Positions 14,495-19,460 of a stretch of DNA of 19,460 nt are shown here, piece after piece. Numbering within the stretch: the first letter of the stretch is position 1; every line of letters starts with the position of its first letter. The notes beneath the pieces are model-generated. The model was not told the origin of the DNA. It was given only the letters and a program-made list of their open reading frames with translations, and did not search any database. The DNA is from Joyebacterum sp964521425 (GTDB lineage: Bacteria > Joyebacterota > Joyebacteria > Joyebacterales > Joyebacteraceae), in assembly GCA_964521425.1 (NCBI GenBank), contig CAZFRO010000033.1:1-19460 (forward strand), in the 5' to 3' direction. The translations under genes and the position numbers were made by a program.

Positions 14495-15661
14495 CTAGAT
14501 GTTCAGGTTCAGACGCACAACATGGTTGGATGTACCGTAGTCATCGCCGAACCACGCATTATCGGTCCTATAGTACGCGTAATCGACCTCGATTGACCGC
14601 CAGCGTATACCCAGGCCTCCCGCGAATCCGTCATCCGAGATACCGGTACGGAATCGCCAGACACCGATCGGATATTCCATTCCGAGATGATACGAGCCGC
14701 CCCGACCTATCTGTTGAATGTCGAATCCGACGAGCAGGTCGCTTATAGGCTCTATCGTTGTGAACGGCTTGCTGGCGAATCCGATGGCGGCCGACATTCG
14801 GACCTTCATCTCGGTTCCGTCGTCGTAGCTGAAATTGAGCCCCGATGGGAGATTGTAGAGAACTAGAGAGACCGACGACGAACGCTCATCGTTGAGCTCG
14901 AGTCTGCCTGCCAGGTCGATGCCGAATCCTGGGTCGAAGGCAAAGGCGTTGAAATCCTCATCGGTCCAGAAGCGGCTCTTCTCTTCTTCGTCCTCTGAGT
15001 AGCCGAACCGGTCCAGCCTTTTCAGGTATCCGCGCCAGACGGCTTTGACCGTTGCACCTGCGTGGATGTCCGTATTGTACCCGAGTAGCTCTGGATGCCA
15101 CGGGAGCAGGTGAGCATAGGACACGACACCGCCAACGTCGACATAGCCGCGCGTGTGAAGATCGAGAGACTCGTAGTAGCCGGAATCGCCATATGCGGCC
15201 TCTGTCTGTATGCCGATGATGCTCGATACGATGAGTCCCACACCGAAATTGGGCTGAATGTAGTTGACGAGCGATCCAGCTTCGAACGACGCATACGGGT
15301 AGTCTTCCAGTGCCTGCTCGATTACATCATGGCGCTCGGCTCCCTCTTCAGCCATCTCGATATCGATTCCCTGCTGGATGAGACCGAATACATCAGTGTT
15401 GATGACCAGATTGAGATTGGGCGTGAAATGCATGGGATTGAACGGCATTGTCGCCTTCCACTCGTCGACGTGGGTGAGGCCGGTTGGATTGTTGAGTAGT
15501 GAATTATAGTCGTCGGCCATTCCGACAACCGTGCCTCCCATTCCCAGATAGCGGACGCCCAGGAACCCGAGCGTTCCCTTATCCGAGGCGACTGCCTGGC
15601 ATGCGAGAAGTACGCAGAAAAGCACACACACGGCAACGGTCACGCCACGAGTCGATCTCAT
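14495..15661 (-). CDS. Outer-membrane beta-barrel protein (PorV/TraF/FadL-like)
   Basis: The start is the ATG at 15661, four bases after a perfect AGGAGG; the longer open frame to 15832 crosses the promoter region. The signal peptide is STRGVTVAVCVLFCVLLACQ with a likely cut after QAVA. The mature N terminus GVRYLGMGGTVVGMADDYNS followed by LLNNPTGL is the hallmark of the PorV/PorQ, TraF_2 and FadL-like barrel groups ('GMGGA--A-ADD--A---NPAGL'). The remainder of the 388 residues alternates polar and hydrophobic residues as in amphipathic strands and ends in NHVVRLNLNI, a plausible last strand. In type IX systems PorV-like barrels help surface attachment of substrates; whether this one does is speculation, helped by its operon partner carrying a type-IX-like domain. 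LLAC at 18-21 weakly resembles a lipobox. Confidence 0.82.
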   Translation of the reverse strand: MRSTRGVTVAVCVLFCVLLACQAVASDKGTLGFLGVRYLGMGGTVVGMADDYNSLLNNPTGLTHVDEWKATMPFNPMHFTPNLNLVINTDVFGLIQQGIDIEMAEEGAERHDVIEQALEDYPYASFEAGSLVNYIQPNFGVGLIVSSIIGIQTEAAYGDSGYYESLDLHTRGYVDVGGVVSYAHLLPWHPELLGYNTDIHAGATVKAVWRGYLKRLDRFGYSEDEEEKSRFWTDEDFNAFAFDPGFGIDLAGRLELNDERSSSVSLVLYNLPSGLNFSYDDGTEMKVRMSAAIGFASKPFTTIEPISDLLVGFDIQQIGRGGSYHLGMEYPIGVWRFRTGISDDGFAGGLGIRWRSIEVDYAYYRTDNAWFGDDYGTSNHVVRLNLNI

Positions 15662-15709
15662 ATATCCTCCTGATGTGCGGTTGAATGCCCCAATCCCACT
15701 ACCTGCAGC

Positions 15710-15738
15710 ATTATACCATGCATCACGCCGTAAGTCAC
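15710..15738 (-). promoter_or_regulatory. Extended -10 promoter of the barrel/Ntn-hydrolase operon
   Basis: On the minus strand: GTGACT (15733-15738; four of six), a 17-base spacer, and a perfect TATAAT (15710-15715) preceded by TGG, giving an extended -10 (TGnTATAAT). Transcription would begin near 15703, about 42 bases before the ATG at 15661. Confidence 0.7.
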
Positions 15739-15754
15739 GCTGACGACACTTACG
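15729..15754. promoter_or_regulatory. Dyad-symmetric candidate operator
   Basis: CGTAAGT (15729-15735) and its exact complement ACTTACG (15748-15754) are separated by 12 bases. Partly overlapping the left arm is a second small dyad, GTCA-CGC-TGAC (15734-15744). The left arm overlaps the -35 box of the barrel-operon promoter. Such spacing fits a dimeric transcription factor, but no regulator gene is beside it. Confidence 0.4.
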
Positions 15755-15789
15755 TGCGGGTCCGATGCGGTCCCTCTGAGCTTGCACTA

Positions 15790-15818
15790 TTGACAGGGCT
15801 GGTTGAAATAGAGAATAT
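15790..15818 (+). promoter_or_regulatory. Possible promoter of the FIST/HD-GYP pair
   Basis: A perfect TTGACA lies at 15790-15795. The region 17 bases on (GAATAT, 15813-15818) is a poor -10, so the call is weak. A start of transcription near 15825 would fit a protein start at 15882 rather than at the ATG at 15831. Confidence 0.3.
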
Positions 15819-15865
15819 GGAAAATGGGTCATGAACGAGTGGATTCATGACAATGGAGGATGGTT

Positions 15866-15874
15866 AGAGGGGGA
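15866..15874 (+). promoter_or_regulatory. Ribosome binding site favouring the 15882 start
   Basis: AGAGGGGGA lies seven bases before the ATG at 15882. The in-frame ATG at 15831 has no comparable site, so the shorter FIST protein is preferred. Confidence 0.55.
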
Positions 15875-15881
15875 TAGTCAA

Positions 15882-17078
15882 ATGACTGCTTCAGGAGATG
15901 TGTTTCGTTCATCAGTCGGTGCCAACGACGACGGTCGTACTGGTGATGCGGGCGGCAGCGTGAAGATCCTCGTTGACGAGACGGGCACTCCGAGTGCGCT
16001 CGCCGATATGCTCAAGGAGTTCGAGGAAGACACCGGCATTACGGCATCTCTCATCCTCGCCTGTGATGCGAACGCGTTCGAACCTGACTCTGCGGACGCG
16101 ATGTTGCGCGATGCAGACAAGCCGCTGTTCGGCGGTGTATTCCCGGAAGTTCTCTATGGCGGCAAGCGAATATCGAGGGGAACCGTCGTTGTCGGGCTGT
16201 CCTGTCCGATTCGAACACACGTTGTCACAGGCCTGAGTCATCTTACGACCAATCCGTGCAGCAAGTGGGCGGTCGCCAATGTTCGCTCCGGCATCTCCGA
16301 CCACCTCATGTTTGTGTTACTCGACGGGCTTGCGGGTGGCATCAGTAGCCTCGTTGACGGCATGTTCGACGAGTTTGGTCTGGACCTCAACTACATCGGC
16401 GGTGGCGCGGGTTCGCTCGACTTCGTTCAGAAGCCATGCATCTTCACCAATCGTGGCCTGCTCGCGGACGCGGCCGTCATGGCGCTGGCGCAGATTCCCA
16501 GCGGAGTTGGCGTTGCGCATGGGTGGGAGGATGTATCGCATTCGTTCCGCGTCACGGAATCGGACGGCAAGCGGATTATCTCGCTGGATTGGCGTCCGGC
16601 AGCCGAAGTCTACTGTGAAGAAGTGGAGTCAATCTCACCAATGCGGTTCGCCGATACGGAGTTCTTCGACATTGCGAAGGCGTTCCCGCTGGGCATAGGC
16701 GGGCTTGGTGATGAGGTTATCGTCAGGGACCCGCTTCAGGTCGATGGCACCGCTCTTGTGTGTGTCAGCGATGTCCGTGTCAACGCAGTCGTCCGGATTC
16801 TGAACGGGAACCATGATTCTCTTGCCGGAGCCGCGGAGGTGGCACTTCGCGATGCGGCGCGGTCGCTCGGCGGTGCTACGCCAGTTGCGGGTCTGGTGAT
16901 GGACTGTATATCGAGGGCGCTCTTCCTTGGTGATGGAGTTGATGTCGAACTTGAGACAGCTTGGTCTCTTGGTATACCGATGGCGGGAGCGTTGACCATT
17001 GGAGAAGTTGCTAACAGAGGTCAGGTCTGTCTTGAGTTCCATAACAAGACCATGGCCATCTGTCTGATGGGAGATTGA
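15882..17078 (+). CDS. FIST domain signalling protein
   Basis: I place the start at 15882 (398 residues); an ATG at 15831 would add 17 residues of no clear character. There is no signal peptide or membrane segment, so it is cytoplasmic. Residues about 25-225 match the FIST N domain, with a strand-rich start (VKILVDETGTPSALADMLKE), LFGGVFPEVLYGGKRISRG, and the glycine-rich YIGGGAGSLDFVQKPCIFTN. Residues about 230-380 match FIST C (LDWRPAAEVY, AFPLGIGGLGDEVIVRDPL, MDCISRALFLGDG). FIST proteins are sensory modules proposed to bind small ligands such as amino acids, and are often coupled to signalling enzymes. The next gene begins two bases after this stop and encodes an HD-GYP phosphodiesterase, so the FIST protein probably feeds a signal into cyclic-di-GMP turnover. 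The ligand is unknown. Confidence 0.85.
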   Translation: MTASGDVFRSSVGANDDGRTGDAGGSVKILVDETGTPSALADMLKEFEEDTGITASLILACDANAFEPDSADAMLRDADKPLFGGVFPEVLYGGKRISRGTVVVGLSCPIRTHVVTGLSHLTTNPCSKWAVANVRSGISDHLMFVLLDGLAGGISSLVDGMFDEFGLDLNYIGGGAGSLDFVQKPCIFTNRGLLADAAVMALAQIPSGVGVAHGWEDVSHSFRVTESDGKRIISLDWRPAAEVYCEEVESISPMRFADTEFFDIAKAFPLGIGGLGDEVIVRDPLQVDGTALVCVSDVRVNAVVRILNGNHDSLAGAAEVALRDAARSLGGATPVAGLVMDCISRALFLGDGVDVELETAWSLGIPMAGALTIGEVANRGQVCLEFHNKTMAICLMGD

Positions 17079-17080
17079 CT

Positions 17081-19078
17081 ATGATGTCGTCGGAGGCGCG
17101 CGAGATACTGTTCGAACTCGCGATGTCGATAGACCCACAGCATAGTACGCGGAACCTGTTGGCGAACTGCGTCCCCCTCTTCATTCGACGTCTGGGATGT
17201 GCTGCCGGTGCGGTGTTCGACATGGAGACGGGGCATCCTGTTCGCTTGTTTGCAGTACCGCGCGTCCTCGAACCGGACCTAGGCATGATCGACGCTCTGT
17301 CCGACTGCCGCGACCGTGCGTCCGTCGCGTCGCTCGACGCGGCATCCGAGACGGCATCCGAGACGGCGTCCGATGCCGAGACCGAACCAGAGATGACATT
17401 GACAACGTATGTCGACAGACACGGGCGAACCGGTTACATATGGCACTTCTCCTGCGATATGGCACTCGTACTTCTCCGGCAGAGGCCGTTCGAAGAGTCG
17501 TTCGCTCTTGACCTTTCATCGGTTGTCGTCAGGCTCGGGCAGGCGCTCGAGCAGATAGGGGATCGGAGAAAGCTGAAGGCTAGGCATAAATTTCAGGTGT
17601 TGCTGACAGGGATATCGGCCGAGCTTGTTCAAGTATCATCGACTGATGTCGATAGCGTTGTAGAACACGCGCTAGAGACGTTGGGCGGATTCGTGGGGGC
17701 GGACCGGAGTCTCATCTTCCAGTGGCCGAATAATGATGGCACGACGAACTGCACGCATGAATGGTGCGCGCCTGGAGTAATGCCGCACAAGGAGACTCTG
17801 CAAGCGCTTCCTCAGGAGTCCCTTCCTCAGTGGAAGGGGAAACTCGAGCACTTGGAGTGTGCATATATCCCCCGCGTGGACGAACTCACGCACAGAGCGC
17901 AAGCCGGGAGTGGGGGAGCGGACGTTGAGGACGCGAAATCGCTTCTGCTCCTGCCCGAGGCAGATCATGGCAGGCTCACATTCCTCCTCGTTCTGAGCTG
18001 GTCTCGGTCAGCGACCGACTTCGACAGGGACATGATCCCTCTCGTGCAACTCGCGGGAGACATCATGTCTGATGCGCTCAGCCGCGCGAAAGCGGCTGCC
18101 GAGCTTCACGAGAGTGTCGAGAGAACGCATCTGGCGCTCAACGGGGCGGATCTCGGGATGTGGGATTGGCACATACCGACGGGTCGTGTTGTCTTCAACG
18201 AGCGATGGGCCGAGATGTTCGGCTATGCACTTGATGAGATAGCGCCCAATCTCAGTACTTGGGAGAAGTTGGTTCATTCGGACGACATGCCGGGCGTGGA
18301 AGATGTGCTGACTGCTCACCTTGAAGGCAAGACCGACTACTACGAAACGGAACACCGCGTGAGACACAAGTGCGGCGACTGGATATGGGTGCTCGATAGG
18401 GGACGCGTGACCGAACGTGATGTTGACGGTAATCCGATTCGTGCCTGCGGTACGCATCTTGATATCACGGAGCGCAAGAAGTCCGACGGCGCGATACGGC
18501 GTGCGCTCGACGGAGTCGTGAACGTTATAGGACTCACGGTGGAATACAGAGATCCATACACTGCGGGTCACCAGAGGCGCGTGGCTGATCTTGCTCGAGC
18601 CATCGCGCTGAAGATGGAGTTGCCGGAGGTTACGGTGAAGGCCATCCATGTAGCGGGCGTCATCCATGACCTCGGGAAGGTCGCTGTTCCTTCCGAGATT
18701 CTCACTAAGCCCGGCAAGCTCACCGAGAAGGAGTTCAGCCTGATTATGGAGCATCCTCAGGTGGGCTTCGATATCATCAAGGACTTGGAATTTCCATGGG
18801 ATGTCGCTCACATAGTTCTTCAGCATCACGAACGCCTGGACGGGTCGGGTTACCCACGTGGATTGAAGATGGATGAGATACTTCTCGAAGCCAGAATCTT
18901 GACCGTGGCCGATGTCGTTGAGGCGATGGCCACGCATCGTCCGTATCGCCCGTCGCTGGGACTTGAAGAAGCGCTTGCGGAGATATTGCGGGAGCGCGGC
19001 ACATTCTACGACCCAGATGTCGTGGACGCGTGCATTCGATTGTTCCATTCGGAGGAGTACTCGCTGGCAGACGTCTAG
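17081..19078 (+). CDS. GAF-GAF-PAS-HD-GYP cyclic-di-GMP phosphodiesterase
   Basis: The ATG at 17081 follows GGGAG by seven bases and the FIST stop by two; a TTG at 17075 would overlap the FIST gene. The 665-residue protein has no membrane segment. Residues about 5-160 and 170-335 look like two diverged GAF-type sensor domains; a 12-base DNA repeat encodes an Ala-Ser-Glu-Thr linker (89-100) inside the first. Residues 348-465 are a PAS/PAC domain (WDWHIPTGRVVFNERWAEMF, ending GTHLDITERK). Residues 475-665 are an HD-GYP domain with the expected metal and signature residues: H497, HD at 529-530 in VIHDLGKVAVP, H558, HH at 582-583 and DGSGYP at 587-592, then D611. This family hydrolyses cyclic di-GMP. 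The catalytic set looks complete, so activity is expected, probably controlled by the FIST partner and its own sensors. Confidence 0.93.
   Translation: MMSSEAREILFELAMSIDPQHSTRNLLANCVPLFIRRLGCAAGAVFDMETGHPVRLFAVPRVLEPDLGMIDALSDCRDRASVASLDAASETASETASDAETEPEMTLTTYVDRHGRTGYIWHFSCDMALVLLRQRPFEESFALDLSSVVVRLGQALEQIGDRRKLKARHKFQVLLTGISAELVQVSSTDVDSVVEHALETLGGFVGADRSLIFQWPNNDGTTNCTHEWCAPGVMPHKETLQALPQESLPQWKGKLEHLECAYIPRVDELTHRAQAGSGGADVEDAKSLLLLPEADHGRLTFLLVLSWSRSATDFDRDMIPLVQLAGDIMSDALSRAKAAAELHESVERTHLALNGADLGMWDWHIPTGRVVFNERWAEMFGYALDEIAPNLSTWEKLVHSDDMPGVEDVLTAHLEGKTDYYETEHRVRHKCGDWIWVLDRGRVTERDVDGNPIRACGTHLDITERKKSDGAIRRALDGVVNVIGLTVEYRDPYTAGHQRRVADLARAIALKMELPEVTVKAIHVAGVIHDLGKVAVPSEILTKPGKLTEKEFSLIMEHPQVGFDIIKDLEFPWDVAHIVLQHHERLDGSGYPRGLKMDEILLEARILTVADVVEAMATHRPYRPSLGLEEALAEILRERGTFYDPDVVDACIRLFHSEEYSLADV
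17341..17376. repeat. 12-base tandem repeat in the HD-GYP gene
   Basis: Two exact copies of GGCATCCGAGAC (17341-17352, 17353-17364) and a third degenerate copy (17365-17376) encode Ala-Ser-Glu-Thr type units in an acidic linker. Copy-number change would keep the frame. Confidence 0.85.
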
Positions 19079-19099
19079 TCGCCGGAGAGACGTCTTTGC

Positions 19100-19460
19100 G
19101 TGGACGCGGATTTCGATGAGGAAGCCGTTGAAATCAAGGATGCCTATCTCCGTCGCGACAACATGTTTGGTGGAGATGGCTACGTTCGGTTCGGCAACTA
19201 CCGTGCACCGTTCGGACTCGAAGAGAACACGACAAGTCGCTATATTATGTTTATGGAACGCAGTCAGGGTACCGATGCGTTCACGATAGGTCGTCGTATG
19301 GGTCTGGAAGTCGCGAAGTGGAGCAGCCTCTACCGTGTCGCAGCCGGAGTCTTTGGTCCGGATGTAGTGGACTGGGAGACGACCGATGCTGACATGAATG
19401 TGAATCTGGTCGGTCGACGCCTCGGTCACGATCGCGCAGTGGGACCGCCACGGTCTGGAG
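19100..19460 (+). pseudogene. Phosphate-selective porin (OprO/OprP-like), 5'-truncated fragment running off the window
   Basis: From about 19097 to the window end one frame reads as the middle of an OprO/OprP-type porin: AVEIKDAYLR, then VRFGNYRAPFGLEE, NTTSRYIMFMERSQGTDAFT, IGRRMGLEV and RVAAGVFGPDV. These are the consecutive conserved blocks of that family. About 120-130 residues normally found before this point, including the signal peptide and first strands, are missing. The frame upstream reaches the HD-GYP stop (19076-19078) with only seven codons between. A GTG at 19100 has GGAGAG ten bases upstream, so some translation is possible, but the product could not be exported without a signal. 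The last ~14 codons fit the family less well, and a shifted frame near 19416 reads better. Likely a remnant or an assembly junction. Confidence 0.6.

Noticed and set aside
15662..15832. 57-residue N-terminal extension of the barrel gene
   Set aside because: It covers the promoter and dyad and would place the signal peptide internally; AGGAGG precedes the ATG at 15661.
18008..19429. Long open frame (473 codons) on the minus strand opposite the HD-GYP gene and porin fragment
   Set aside because: It overlaps a plus-strand gene with complete HD-GYP and PAS motifs, has no recognisable domain or ribosome site, and crosses the gene boundary; it is a codon-bias shadow.

Overview
The window looks like a stretch of a GC-rich, didermal (two-membrane) bacterium of the FCB superphylum or a neighbouring candidate phylum (Krumholzibacteriota, Eisenbacteria or Latescibacterota type). 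This is an inference from protein style. Five large secreted proteins end in the same FlgD/type-IX-like C-terminal module (NPFNP near its start, a WDG/WHG motif, SGVYF-type motif, terminal K/R). There are outer-membrane barrels, strong AGGAGG ribosome sites and many GC-ending codons. No rRNA, tRNA, CRISPR array, IS element or integrase was seen.

Layout. 1-708: 3' part of an alkaline-phosphatase-superfamily (type I phosphodiesterase) gene. 853-2220 (-): secreted beta-helix protein with an unusual C-terminal tag. 2221-2723: about 500 bases of non-coding DNA. 2724-3380 (+): PEP-CTERM surface protein. 3487-11161 (-): four closely spaced genes, transcribed right to left from a good promoter at 11212-11240: a beta-helix protein, a two-propeller protein, a lipoprotein-anchored SAM methyltransferase, and a propeller/hydrolase fusion. 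The divergent promoter at 11239-11267 drives an Asp-box propeller protein (11322-12893). 12945-15661 (-): a two-gene unit encoding an outer-membrane barrel and a secreted Ntn-hydrolase. Divergent to it, 15882-19078 (+): a FIST sensor gene followed after 2 bases by a GAF-GAF-PAS-HD-GYP cyclic-di-GMP phosphodiesterase gene. 19079-19460: a 5'-truncated phosphate-selective-porin fragment running off the window.

How the genes fit together. Most of the window encodes exported surface proteins: beta-helices, beta-propellers, a hydrolase, an acylase-like enzyme and a barrel. They carry at least three kinds of C-terminal end: FlgD/type-IX-like, PEP-CTERM, and a short Ser-Trp-Gly...Arg tag. The FIST/HD-GYP pair is the only clear intracellular signalling module. 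It lies divergent to the barrel/acylase operon across a region with a strong minus promoter and a dyad-symmetric candidate operator. Convergent gene pairs are separated by three clear GC-rich hairpins that probably terminate transcription in both directions.

Most noteworthy: the methyltransferase preceded by a lipoprotein signal; the propeller-hydrolase-sorting-domain fusion; the FIST plus HD-GYP pair; and the porin fragment that continues in the HD-GYP reading frame straight after its stop codon. All functional statements come from reading the sequence; no database search was run.
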